Of a stretch of DNA of 64,000 nucleotides, positions 25,721-39,186 are shown piece by piece (the stretch's first letter is position 1; each line of letters begins with the position of its first letter). Both the position numbers and the translations under genes were made by a program. The notes beneath the pieces are model-generated. The model saw only the letters and a list, made by a program, of their open reading frames with translations. It searched no databases and was not told the origin of the DNA. Source of the stretch: Apus apus (lineage: Eukaryota > Chordata > Aves > Apodiformes > Apodidae); assembly GCF_020740795.1 (NCBI RefSeq), contig NC_067304.1, positions 6,686,056 to 6,750,055 of the forward strand. Reading direction: 5' to 3'.

Positions 25721-26294
25721 CCTCCGGGATTGGAGACAAGCACGGCTTTGGATTAAGGCCGCGCCGAGCTGAAGGCAATCGCTTCGTGTTTGGATCTCGA
25801 GGACAGGCAGAGCAGAAATTCCAGTCCTGGAGCTTGAGCCCACTTTTCAACGTAAGATGAGCAAGTTTTTCCAACAGGGCAGAGTAACCCGTAAGAACCG
25901 TGTGCAATCGCACATTTACAGTTAAGTTTCCGTACTCACAGATCCAGAATAGGACAGTAGCAAATGGAACACGTTTAAATTTTCCCTGCTTATTATGGCC
26001 CACTAAGTTAATAATCTCATTAGTCAAAGCAACTGCTGTTTGATTTCCATTTTCTTCAGGCTGTACAGCAACTAGCCAGTTGGAGGAATTCTATCCTACA
26101 CTAGGATAATGAAGGTAAAAATGCATCATTGTAGGCCTTTCAGACAATGTTAGTTTAAGAGAGAAAATGCAACATTTTTTGTCATTGTAGTATCTCATTC
26201 AGGCAAGGTAGAAATGAGAGGGAGTGTGAAATGCTTAGGTACACTCAGAACAAATGGAATCATCCCCACGATTCACAAAAGAGAATACACTTGA
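25721..26294. other. Short intergenic gap between SIKE1 3' end and CSDE1 promoter
   Basis: AT-rich sequence with no coding exon, repeat family or RNA gene that I can recognise. Confidence 0.4.
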
Positions 26295-27503
26295 GAAAAT
26301 ACTGCTGGTTTTTTTTTATTCCCGCTTAAACAATTTCAAATAGAAAATAATTGTATACAAGAACACTTCTGTACAGAAATCCCTTATATCTCCCAAACAA
26401 TCTAGCTGGATATTCCAAGTGGCTGCAAGAAAATGTCTCTTGAATAAGCACAGGAACATAAATCACCTTCTACATTTATCAAAATTCTCTCTTGGGAAAA
26501 AAGTGGCATAAAATTCTAAACTAATAATGGAACTAAGATGTTTACTGTTCATAGGGAATTATTCTTTGATCACAGGTAAGAAAGACCAATATTTATTTTA
26601 AAATGCCATTAAAATTATAACAGTATTGATAAAGTTCTACAACACTGCAATTCTAATTTTCCTCAATATAGGCTTCTGCAGTAACTACTGACATCTTTCA
26701 CTAGACTTACCTGTGATGCAACATTAAAAACATGTCTGCATGATTGTTTTTTGTTTAGTTTTGAGGCAGGTCTCAGCTCACTCTTCCTGAACTCCAGAGT
26801 GGTGGGAGGCCACAGAGCTCTGATCTCGTACTTTGGAGCTCCACATACTTTGGAGCACTGATAAAGACAGAATGGGTCTACCCATAAAAAAAATTGGTCA
26901 GATACACAACATCCTTCAACATCAAGTTACTACATCAAGTGTTCTATTTGCTTTCTGCTGTTCTCGTGCTTTCCTTCTAAGCAGGTGTCAGAACAGCAGC
27001 TTTAACCCAGCCAAATACGGAGTGTCAGCTCCTCAGAGCAAAACAAAAGCTCTGTGTGCCTGCTTTGTGCAGGCAGAGCAAAATGTGCACCTACCACTTA
27101 CAATGTAGTTTTTGAATAATCTCTTATTCCTTCTATCAAATAAAATAATCACAGGCTGTATTTTGTTCTCAAGCTACTGACAAGGTGGATTTAAGTGCCA
27201 GATGCACAGTTGGAATAACTAGAGATCATAAAAATAACAATTGGGAGAGGAAATAAACTATCACAAGAGAGTACACATCATAAATACTTCACTGTTAAGC
27301 ATCTGTGTGCTGCAATTACTAAGACAGAGCAGCAAGGTTAAGCCTTTGCCATCAAAAGTGTGTAATTTCAGAAAAATGCAGAGAAAACAGCCCACACATT
27401 TTGAAAGACAAACATACAAGGAAACACCTGAAAGAACAAATCAAACCCCATCCTTGTTGGGTAGTTTCACAATTATCTCTGAAGTAAAAATTTGGAGATA
27501 CAG
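26295..27503 (-). other. SIKE1: SIKE1 3' UTR
   Basis: Follows the SIKE1 stop codon. Minus-strand AATAAA signals lie at 26592-26597 and 26315-26320. The distal one would place the transcript end near 26295, about 0.85 kb before the CSDE1 start site. No other gene is visible. Confidence 0.6.
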
Positions 27504-30500
27504 TTATTTTGTGACCCAAGCTTCACAGTCAGGCAGATCTTCTCTCCCCACATCAAAAGATTCTTTGCTGATTGACAATAGTTCACGCAGCTCTTTGTTT
27601 TCAAGCTGCAAAATCAACATTTTTGCTGAAATAGAAACGAGCTAACTCACAGTTAAAGGACTATAATAAAAAGGAACTCATTCACAATTAAAGGGCTATA
27701 AAAGAAATTAATTCACAATTAAAGGACAACAATCTTTAAATAGCCCCACTCCTTCACAGCTAAATAAAACACTTCTTTTGCAATGTAAGCATTAATACAG
27801 TACTAGCAAGAGAGGAACCACATCTTTTAAAGCTTATATTTTGCTTCTGGATTCATATATGTAATACAAACATCAGGAACCTGAAAATAAACAGATCATG
27901 TTCTGCATTTCTTGACCCCACCCCCACATTTTTTATTGTTATAAATCCTTGAGAAATAACCAGAAAGTCCAGAGTAAGTCTAGAGACCCCCAAAGCTTGA
28001 TCTAGTCTTAGCAATTGCATCTGTTCTTACCTCCAGCTGAGCTAGTTTCTCCTGAACTTCAAAGAATTGATTGTCATCGACTTGAATAGCTTTTCTCATC
28101 ACCTCTCCCATGTCACATATTCTGTCTATTTGACTCTCAATTTCCTGAAAGACATAAAAGTAATAGTATGTTCAGGCAAAAGAAGCAGCAATAATTTATT
28201 CCTTCTAAGTAAATTACTTGAATTCTCTTTATTTTAGTTTATTTTCCTAGTTTGAATTTTAACCCTTTCCTCCCAAGCACTTGCAATCTTTTCTAACTTG
28301 TTTAATATTTAAAGATGAAAACAGGTACCTTATTGTCCATTATTATGAGTCATCAATGAAAACAATTAATAGAATGACATCTGTCAGCAAGAGAAGGCAC
28401 TTTTACTAAAATGGAAACGATTTCAAGTGTGACAAGGACTGAGACAACACATTCAGGTTCATGTGAATGTGATTAGATTGCAGCAAATTTTATATTGCTT
28501 TATTACACAAGCCTGACTCTGAATTTCTAAGAAAGTCAAATATAAAAGCACATGAGATTTAAAGACTGAGTAATGGTGTGACATGAACAGCCTCATCTCA
28601 GAAAGAAGCCAAGCAAGGAAACTACAGTAAGTATGACCAGAGCCTCCTGAAGGAATTTTTACTGAAATCTGTTTAGATACAGCTCTAATCCTTTGGGAGA
28701 TGCATTTTGTTGAATCTCAGAAATCCAGGTATAATGAACACTGAAAAATTCCAATGTGTAATGTAGCAACAGTTGTTTGAAGAGCATCCCATTTCAAAAG
28801 ATGGCGTTTAGGGGGGAACTCAAATGTGCAAACAAAACCATCAGTAATTGGCAGAAGTAGCAAGACAAGAATTTGGAAGCTTTTGAAGCATTTTAACGTA
28901 ACAAAAATATAAGCACTTTGGGGAAGATCAGATGTTACTGGTCTCTGCTCTGTCAGTAGTTATTCCACTGCCTCTGGAAGATAAATGTATCACGAGAGCA
29001 GGGAATTCCGTTTTGAATTCCATTATTCAGAAAATATGTAAATAGATGAGAGCATCTAGAAGGGAGCTGGAGGAACAAGACTTAGAGAACTTAACCTGGG
29101 AAGAAAGAATGTTTTTTTCTAAACAGAAGGATGGATATAATAAGAGTATAGGTCTTTAGAAGATATTTAAAGGTTGTTACTACTCTCTAAGTAGTGGGTA
29201 GAAAAAAATTAATTGACTTAATTTGGAGTACAGAAGACTTTTCCAATATATTGAGATAGTCTAGGCATATCCCATCAAAGGTTCCTCCACAATCTCTTCA
29301 GCTTTGCATTTCCATGCCATTAAAATGGAGCAAAAGAGAATGTCAAAAGTTTTGTTCAAATGTTAAGTCTTGATAAACAGTGCAAGTCACATACTTAAGC
29401 AAGCACTTGAAGCAAAGAAATGCTATACTTCTTAACTCCAGAGGATCCAAGCAACACAAAAGGGAAAATTAATTATTTGCACATAACCATGCAAAGATGT
29501 AAGTGCAGGGAGTTAGCCTGGATCCAATTCCAATTGAAAAAAAAACCAAACACAAGATATGAGATGTCACTAGATCAAACCAGCTTGCTGTTCTCTGATC
29601 ACATAAAAATGCTTTTTAATGAATGCCTAATTTACTTCATAAGCCTACAGTAGAGAGGTAATGTTACTGTATTGTTATTAGACATATGAACATGAAAGAG
29701 GCAGCAGTTATCTGTAGTTCCACCTCAGAGTTCTGAAGTCACTGCACCCAACACGGAGGAAAGGACACTTTTAGGCCATTACACAGAGTATCCATATTTA
29801 AAATCCTTTGGGAGTGACAATTTCTTAAAAATTAAACATACTGCAGCTTACAGAGATTTAGAAGATACTTCTCCCTTTGTTGTAATTACTTAACTCTGAT
29901 GACCTTGACTTTACTGTACAGAATCATGTGCATTAAGCTTAACCCAGGGAATTTACCACCAAGTGCACAGAGAACAAGCCTTCACCTGGGTCATGAGAGG
30001 GATAAGCCTTTCAGTATCCTCTGTGATAACAGCTACAACCTGTGTGCTGTAAAAGGAACAGAGACAAAAATACCAGCCAGGAGAGACAAAAGTTTCAGAA
30101 AACAGTATTTTGGAGCAGAAACATTCCATGACTGGAAGCAAAGGTTGTATGAAAGCAAACAAGAGACAGGGAAGAGGGGTCTTGAGCCCTCTTCTGTCCC
30201 CATCCCTCCTTACCAAGGAATTAGCCTGATGAACTTTCAAGACTGGTTCTGCATCTTCACCTTTTCTCTCTTGCAGAAGCTGTAACATCTGCTTTCTGTA
30301 TTTGCTCATGATAAGCTCTAATGCATCTTGGTGCTCCTCCAGAGAGATCCACAGCTCTGCAAAACACAGCATGTCATTGCCACAAACGACAGGCAACTTT
30401 TCACAGCTGACAGCAGATGCCCAGAGGTACTCGGTACCAGCTTGGTTCATGCTGCCCAACCATTCCCCTCAAGAGCAGACACAGGACAGGGCAGCTGGCT

Positions 30501-31173
30501 GTCCGGACCCCCCAGCTGGCCAAGCAGCCACCCTGGCCCCAGACAGTCCCTTCCACACCAAGGCACCCAGCGACGCTGACAGCCGCGACGAGAGCCCTCC
30601 CACCCAGGCCACTGCAGCTCCGCCCCGGCCCATTGTCCCAGCAACCCGGGGACTCCTCTGCACGTCACTCCGCAGCACCCCTCACCGATTCCTGCCCCGA
30701 GCTTCGCCCAGAGCACCACCCAGCAAGGTCCCGAGGTCCCCTCAACACCCGCCGCCAAACCCCATTCTCCCAGATCCCCCAGCACCACCCCTCCGCTCCA
30801 CCCCGTCCCTCCGCCCCCCCCGGGCAGGCTCACCCCGGTTTTCCTGCTGCAGGTTGCGGATCTGCGTGTTCTCCTGGGACAGGAGAACGTGCGGCCGCAA
30901 CCGGGACGGGTCGGCCCGCTCCGCCGCGGCGGCCTGGCCCTGCGGAAACACAGGGGTCGGTCCGCGCCCCACGGCCCGCCCGCATTCTCGCCCGCGACCC
31001 GCGCCCGCTCCCACCTTCTCGGCCCAGGCCGCGCCCGCCTCCCGCATGGCGGCCACGCGCTGGTGCAGGACAGCGGACTGGTCGATGAGCGACTCGGCCG
31101 CGGTATCGTGCTCCTTCAGCCGCTCCAGCAGTGTCTTCGCGTCCGTGAGGATCTTCTCGATGGTGCAGGACAT
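27504..31173 (-). CDS. SIKE1: SIKE1, suppressor of IKK-epsilon, 5 coding exons, complete
   Basis: Coiled-coil adaptor that binds IKKe and TBK1 to restrain antiviral signalling and is also a subunit of the STRIPAK phosphatase-kinase complex. Exons are 31173-31015, 30939-30834, 30356-30214, 28144-28031 and 27605-27504 (159+106+143+114+102 nt), giving 207 residues, the human length. All introns are GT-AG. The N-terminus [19 protein letters not shown] matches the SIKE/FGFR1OP2 family. The core [20 protein letters not shown] and the final [13 protein letters not shown] are strongly conserved, and most of the protein is predicted coiled coil by heptad pattern. Residues 48-65, across exon 1-2, are alanine-rich and diverged. 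The last 20 residues ([20 protein letters not shown]) differ from the human tail as I remember it. The start is the only ATG in the first CpG-island exon. Confidence 0.95.
27645..27730. repeat. Three-copy tandem repeat of about 36 bp
   Basis: The core CACAATTAAAGG with a trailing CTATAA/AAAAG segment recurs three times in SIKE1 intron 4, just upstream of the last coding exon's acceptor in transcript order. The copies are slightly diverged. Confidence 0.6.
28145..30213 (-). other. SIKE1 intron 3, no gene seen
   Basis: About 2 kb of AT-rich intron with no recognisable exon, RNA gene or repeat family. Confidence 0.4.
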
Positions 31174-31640
31174 GGCGGGCGTCGAGGCGAAGCAGCCGCC
31201 TCAGCTCCGCGGCAGCTCCATCCCCGCCGCGCGCGCCGCGACACCGGGCGCGGCCGGAGCCCCGCGCGACAGGGACGCCGCGAGCGCAGGACGCCGCCGC
31301 CACTTCCGGCCGCCGCGCTCGAGCAGCAGATGCGCATGCGCGGGCGGAAGCGCGCTCCCCGCTCACTCGGTAAGCGAAAGTCCTGGGCCCTCGGTAAGCT
31401 GCGGCCGCCAGGGGGAGCCCCGCCGCTCCCGCGCCCCAGCGACGGCCTCGTCAGCGCCCCGGGCGCACCGCCCCGGCCACGCCCCCGCTCCGGCCACGCC
31501 CCCAGCGCCCCGAGCGCACCGCCCCGGCCACGCCCCCGCCCCGGGCGCCCCGGCACGGCCGCTCCCCCTTCTCTCTGGCCACGCCCCTCTCCGTGGTGGC
31601 GGCCGCGGGGCTCGGGTGCGGGGGTTGCGGTCCCGGGTGT
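31174..31640. promoter_or_regulatory. SIKE1: SIKE1 CpG-island promoter
   Basis: Upstream of the SIKE1 start codon lie an ETS site ACTTCCGG at 31302-31309 (CCGGAAGT on the sense strand) and a perfect NRF1 palindrome GCGCATGCGC at 31332-31341. From 31465 to 31590 there are at least four copies of a GGCCACGCCCC module (KLF/SP-type GC boxes), partly in tandem. The island continues through exons 1-2 to about 30560. The long plus-strand open frame crossing it is a GC-composition artefact. Confidence 0.75.
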
Positions 31641-31959
31641 GCGGGGTTCCGCGGCCCGAGGCGCTGTGGGAAGACAGTCCAGGCCCTGTGAGCCTTCCCT
31701 GGTGTTGGTGGCTTTCGGGAAAGAGACACCGGCCTCCCTGGGAAACAGCTTTACAAATCAATCTGCCCAGGTTCACGTCTGCTCCCGTCGGACGTGCTCG
31801 TGTTCCCGCAGCCTCGTGCCGCAGTTCTTACCCAGGCGCTGAGGAAGCCCCTGGCCCAGAGAAGCGCTGCTCTGCAGGGCTGCCTGTTTGCAGAAGGGCA
31901 CACGTCCCTGACCCGGGGGGTCTCGTTATCTTTTCTAATGCTCCCTTAAACAGTGTGTG

Positions 31960-33530
<1,571 letters not shown>

Positions 33531-36500
33531 TTGCCAAGCAGAGACAAGGAAGGGAGATAAGGGCCAGCACTGCTGTATCATGTCAGGATTGGTGCTGCCC
33601 CTCCATGCTGTTCTGGCTGCTTGAACTAAAATTGCAGAATGAGAAGATGGGAGTCCATGACACTGCCACCACACAGTGCTTAGTCTTGTGTTCTCACTCA
33701 AGGATGTGGCTCACCTCCTCTTCAACAGATCTTTTGACACAGAATAATTTGTTCAACTTCCAAAGGACAGTAGAGCAAGCTAGAGTGGCGCCAGGACAAA
33801 GATTGGATCCCAGTAGGACAAAGCTCCTTGATTTAAATTGCTGGGAATGCTTGTCACCAAAACTTCTAGTATGTAGCAACAGAGCTTAAACAAATCAACG
33901 GATGAGCATTTTCTGAGTAGTGGTGTCCAATAATTCCTTTGGCTTATCACATGAATTCTGTATAAACTGAAGAGAATGTATAAATTTGGCCTTTCAAACT
34001 TTTTAGTGTTTAACTTCAATTCGATTAAACACTTATGTATGTGTACAAAGTGAAAAATGAGGTTACAAAAGGTTAATGCTTTCATGCTTTTAATAACTCT
34101 TAACCACATGGCTGTATTTTGTCAAACACAACATGGATTTCTTCAAGCAGGAAAATTATATGCTAGATAGAAGCAAACTGAGACTCTCCAAAACAGCAAA
34201 GCTGCTACAAAACCAAACCATTTCTAGGCCGTCTTTGAAAAATCATAAAGAGTATTTCTGTGATGGAATAAATACACAGCATTTCTGAGTACAGCTGAGG
34301 AGACTCTTGCTCACAGTAGGAAAATAAAAAAGGAGAGAAATCTAGACAGACCAAAAGCCCAGAAAAAGTAATTAAAGAGACTGGTAACAGAGCACAGAAT
34401 CCTGACCACAACATAGTATCTATAAACCTGGGACAAGTTCAGGCATCAGTGCCAAGGGTATTAACAATGTACACCAGGTAATGCCTGTAACTTACCCAGA
34501 AATTGGAGTGAAGTAAATTATGGATAATCAGGCACAGAGGAACCAACCAGCAGAAAATGGCAACATCTGTGACAGATTGTGGCATCCAAATGCTGGAAGT
34601 AGATAAAAGAATAAAGGGTAAATTCCTAGGATGAAAATTTCTTGGACTTCAATTAAATCATGTTAACCGCAAGTGTGGTCAGCACTGTTTAAAAAATTTT
34701 GGCTGAGCATCTGAAAGCACAATTCTCACATAGTAATGCAGCAGATATTAACTTCTCAAAAGCTGAATGCAGTATTTCTCATTTCCATTACAAGTCCTTC
34801 CCTGAGTGCCTAACAGCCAAATATTTCAGCAGCTACAGCTTGTGTTAAAAGGAAAACAGACTTATCTCTCACACCACACCACTTTCTGACTGCTTGCTTT
34901 TAAAATTAAGTAATGGTGTTAACACAATAATTAGCTACTGTCACAGTTTCAGTAGTATTGCCTTCAACAAAATCTGTAGCACAGAGACTCACAGACCAGG
35001 AGGCCAAGTGTATCCTCTTTTTGCACTTCCTAGCCTATATGTCAAGGTGGATTACTGTTGCATAAAACAGAGTTGTTCTGTGTCAAAAGTTATTACCAAG
35101 AATCTCAGTTTTATTGTTCATCTTAATTATCCTGCTTTGATAAATCATGAAGAGTCACCCATTGCAACACAGCATTTACATTTATGAGTCTAATATTCTT
35201 TTTACTATTGAAAAAAATGTCCTTAAGATGGAATCCAGGCTAGAAAATAGGAAAAACATTATCATTGATAAATGGATATATCCAGCTGTTCCAGTTCTCA
35301 GCAGCAAGACTCTGCTGATGATAAAATGCTGACCAAGGGATTCCACAATAATTGTTTTGTAATGCTTAACACAGAGTGTCAAGATATTCTGCTTTATGGA
35401 GACTGGGTCCAGGACTTGGCCTCTCTTTGCTGTACCTACAAAGAAGTACAGTCATTTAGGAACCCCAGTGATTAAAGTTACAAGTACTGCCCATGAACTA
35501 TCAATTCTGAGATCATTGCAGGAGACTGTAATAAAACCTTAGCTGATACCTTTATTTTCTTCCACATTGTGTCTTGCTGAACACCAATGCACTGGAGCAT
35601 TTAATTGTAAAATCTTGGTCTTCCTGCCAAGGTGAAACATACGTTTGGCACAGGGTATTGAGAAGAGGAAATGTAAGGATATCCATACATTTTGTTAGTG
35701 TTGAATGGATGAGCTTATTAGTACCTCTTGTGTCTTGAGGCTCTTGTGAGGGACTGCCCCACATACCAAACTTAAGAGAATGCACAGAAGGAACAGGAAT
35801 ATTTTGTAGGCTGCCTTGAGATTTTTAGGTCAGTTTAAAGCAGTTTGGTTCTTTCATTAAAATCTAACATTAGTTAAGTGTTTAGCTCTTCAAGATTTGT
35901 GAAAAACCTATAAGCAAATGCATAGTCAAAGTAACCAACAAACAATAATCAAAAACACCTCCTACAACAGATACATATCCTCCTCAAATTAAATCTTTCT
36001 CTCTGCTGAGAGAGAGGTTTGCACCAACCTGCAAAAAAGTTTGTGATGGGGCTTTGTGCCATTTCTCATCCAGGGCTGAGGGTCATCCAAACCATGGCAG
36101 AACCACTGCACCTTTTGAAGATTTACAAATACTCCAGAAGAGGGTGAGCAGAAAGCTTGCAGATTATTAAGGAGTTTCTTATCAAATTGTAAATGCAAGT
36201 AGATTTCAGAAAACAAATTTTTTGGCATGTATTTGCCCCCCAGTGTATTTAATGCCTCTAAAACATTTTATTTCTCTAAAACAAAAATAGGCAAAGATTA
36301 AGTTAGATCATTTAAATACATAAATTGTATTGTTAACCCTCAACTTCCTTTAATATTGTTTGGAACAGTTGACTAACAGGAGAGATTGAATCCTATAATG
36401 AAATTATCTGTATTTCAATGTAACCTTTAACTCAATGATTACTGTAATTAGCAATTAGTTTTCCAAAGGCTCCCAATTGTTTAATATGTGACTTTTGCTT

Positions 36501-37915
36501 TCATCATTTAATGACTTACAGTAATGAGTTGGACAAATGGTATTTTATACTGAAATGGCCAAAATAGTTGTCCAGGCATCATTGCCCTCCTATGACAGAC
36601 CTCAGATGTTTTTGTGAAAAGTTAGCCAAAAGCAATAGACAATGCAATCACTTCTGTTTCATTTCTACTGAAAAACAACAACAAAGTGGCCTTAATGACT
36701 TGTAGTCAGTCTCAGTACCTTTTGAAGGACTGTTACTTTGCTGAGATTCTGCCCTTTGTTTAAGTTTTGTTTGACAAATGCTTTATAAACGAGCAGAAGA
36801 GGTGGTTTATGTTTCATTAATGAGGATGATAGTGGTTAATTACTGAAGTTACGTAAACAATCCAATACCAGATCAAGCCGAAGGGGTCAGTTATGTAGAG
36901 AAGATCCAGCTGGAGCAGATACTATTTCCTTTAACTATTCAGATACCAAACAAGTTACAGAGATCTAGAATCTGGTTCAGATGAACAAAGAATTCTGCTT
37001 AGCTTGAAAATTAGTTCTCTCAACAGGTCTCGATCTAGAGAAGCTCTTTCTTGATCTGCAGTTTCAAGACTCATACAATTCTTATACTTAAATGCATAAG
37101 TGCAGACATTCTGTGTAGATTAGACTGCACAGAAGCTCACAGTTTACACTCAAGGTGGGAATGGGCCGGCCAAGGCGGCGCAACACAAGGTGTTTAGGTT
37201 AGACTGATGCCATCAGATCTGTTTATTTTCTATAGAAAACAGGCATGTCCCTTATTCTCCACTTCAGTGGCGCTTCTAGATTTTGGCTCATGACACAAAT
37301 TTGTTCAGCTAATCTTTTCAGGCCATATGTATGAGTAACATTTTGTTTATGCTCCCCTAGTAAAGTGTGGTCGAAAGTGTATGATCATTTCCTTTGTCCA
37401 TTAAAATGGCACTAGGCATGTACTGATCAAAGACTTTATCAGTATTTTACAAAACTGACATATGTCAGGGGAAACAACCAAAAATAGAACTGGAAGAGAA
37501 ATAAAGCATCCTTTCGTCTCCTTTGCAGATCAAAATAACTCAGAACAATTTGTAAGTTTTATCAGGTAGCTCAAACTGATCTTCAAAACATTCAGTGATG
37601 AAGATTGTCTAGGCAACTTATTCCTGTTCAGTTTTTACCACTGTATTTGCTTTCTCTGGTATCTAATTTAAATCTTTGTTACTCCTTAATAAGCTTTTTA
37701 TTTCTTGATTCTTTCCAAGCATGAAAAACAATTTATTTTCCTCTTCTTTGCAGCAGTTCTTTATGTAACTCAGGTGGGTTCTCAGGTCCCCCGTTTTTAT
37801 TGTCATGGTAAGCTTTGAATAGCAGCAGTCATCTGTTAAAATAATGTAAACTCATGTATTTAACATGGACTGGTCACCTGATCTGTATCATTGCATCACG
37901 AAGCAAAATAGTTTT
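33531..37915. other. Intergenic, no gene recognised
   Basis: About 4.4 kb of AT-rich DNA. No coding exon with supporting splice sites, RNA gene or repeat family was identified. A cluster of liver-type transcription-factor motifs at 36830-36860 is listed separately. Confidence 0.4.
36835..36860. promoter_or_regulatory. HNF1-like / D-box / forkhead motif cluster
   Basis: Within 26 bp lie GTTAATTACTGAA (close to the HNF1 consensus), a perfect PAR-bZIP D-box TTACGTAA at 36849-36856, and an overlapping forkhead motif GTAAACAA. The group lies about 2.3 kb upstream of the likely NR1H5 first exon. Enhancer function is inferred from motifs only. Confidence 0.35.
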
Positions 37916-38240
37916 CATAGAATCACAGAATGGCAGGTTGGAAAGGACCTCAAGGATCATCTGGTCCAGCCTTTCTAGATACTACTATAGTTTATATGAG
38001 GAGGCTCAGCACCCTGTCAAGCTAGGACTTAAAACTGTCCAATGTGGGGGGAATCTACCACTTCCCTTGGGAAACTATTCCAATGTTTGACCATCCTCGT
38101 GGTGAAAAATTTACCTCTTGCATCCTATTGGAATCTCCCCAGGAGCAACTTGTGCCCATCACCCCTTGTCTTTTCTGTGTGACTCCTTGTAAACAGGGAG
38201 TTGCCATCTTTTTGGTAGCCACCCTTGAAGTACTGGAACA
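37916..38240 (-). mobile_element. CR1 LINE 3' fragment, antisense
   Basis: Read on the minus strand, this matches the well-known avian CR1 3' end. Phrases such as ...GACCAGATGATCCTTGAGGT and TTCCAACCTGCCATTCTGTG lead into the ATTCTATG-type terminus at 37916. Only about 325 bp of the 3' end is present, as is typical for 5'-truncated copies. It is moderately diverged, with no intact reading frame. Confidence 0.85.
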
Positions 38241-38889
38241 GTACTTAACCCTAAAGACTATTTTAAGTGACTTTGCAGTAAGAAAACCAACAGGAAATCA
38301 GTTTTTCCATTTGTCATCTAATTCCATGAAATATACAACAGAACAATTTTTTTTCCTGAAGTAAACTGAGAACTGCTTTTATACAGAAAAAAACCAAACC
38401 CTTCCTCTGGAGTTAATATGCTTGCAACCTGCCCGTGCATCATGAGCAAGTGTAATGACATGATACCTAACAAGAAAATGGTCTATCCAGAACATCCCAT
38501 ATTGTATCTAGGAATTGTAATGAACAATTTATTAGAAGGTATTAATAATGGAAATACTTGGGGTTTTAAGAAGTAAGTTTTGTAAAATAAGTGGCCACAA
38601 GAGTTGCTCACAAGCGTTTTCTGACATTGGGCACACATGAGCCCTGTCTGTGCTGCATCAGCACACGTATGTCAGAATTAGAATTGGCACAAGGTAAGTG
38701 TTTTGTTTGGAGATACTGGCCCAATCAAATGTTTCCAAATCCCAATAGCATATAAAGTAGTTATCTCCAGGTAATACTATTGCAGTATTTTCTCTGCCCA
38801 GGAAATGAATATTATCCATTAACACTCTGACATGTCAATGTTAAGCAATCAAATTTAAAATTCTAGCAACAAAGCAGAATATTTGGTAA

Positions 38890-39186
38890 TTGGTCAGGGA
38901 GAACTCTGGGAAACAGTGACGTGAGGGTCCCCATGGCCTCTGTCCCTGATGACCCAGTTATTATTTGATTTATGTGGACTTGCAGTTGCCCTTGCTTCGA
39001 CCCCAGAAAAGGCTGTGTGGGAAGTTTGTGTCTCAGAGCCGTAGCATTGCTCTGCAGAGTGTCTGGAGCCTAGTGTATGCACAGAAACTGATAAATAGGG
39101 AAAAGGCCCAGTTTGCTCCAGCTGGACTCAGCTCGGATCAGCCTGGTGGATTCAACTCTGGAAGGAAGAAACTCTCCGGAGCTACT
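38890..39186 (+). other. NR1H5: Probable non-coding first exon or promoter region of NR1H5
   Basis: This stretch is less AT-rich than its flanks and ends with a strong donor, CTACT|GTAAGT, at 39187. The TATA-like GATAAATAGG lies at about 39089-39098, so the exon could be about 39120-39186. The next plausible acceptor is TTTCTCCAG at 43713-43721, which leads into the exon with the NR1H5 start codon. Transcription here is inferred. Confidence 0.4.

Noticed and set aside
24606-25772. 388-codon open frame on the plus strand
   Set aside because: Lies in a CpG island with few stop codons because of GC content. It is Pro/Arg/Ala-rich with no domain, and it overlaps the CSDE1 promoter and first exon on the other strand.
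35989-36228. 79-codon minus-strand open frame near 36 kb
   Set aside because: It looks protein-like at first glance, but there are no splice sites, neighbouring exons or recognised family to support it.
37155-37180. GC-rich patch GGGCCGGCCAAGGCGGCG in AT-rich DNA
   Set aside because: Too short for a CpG island and with no linked motif or exon.
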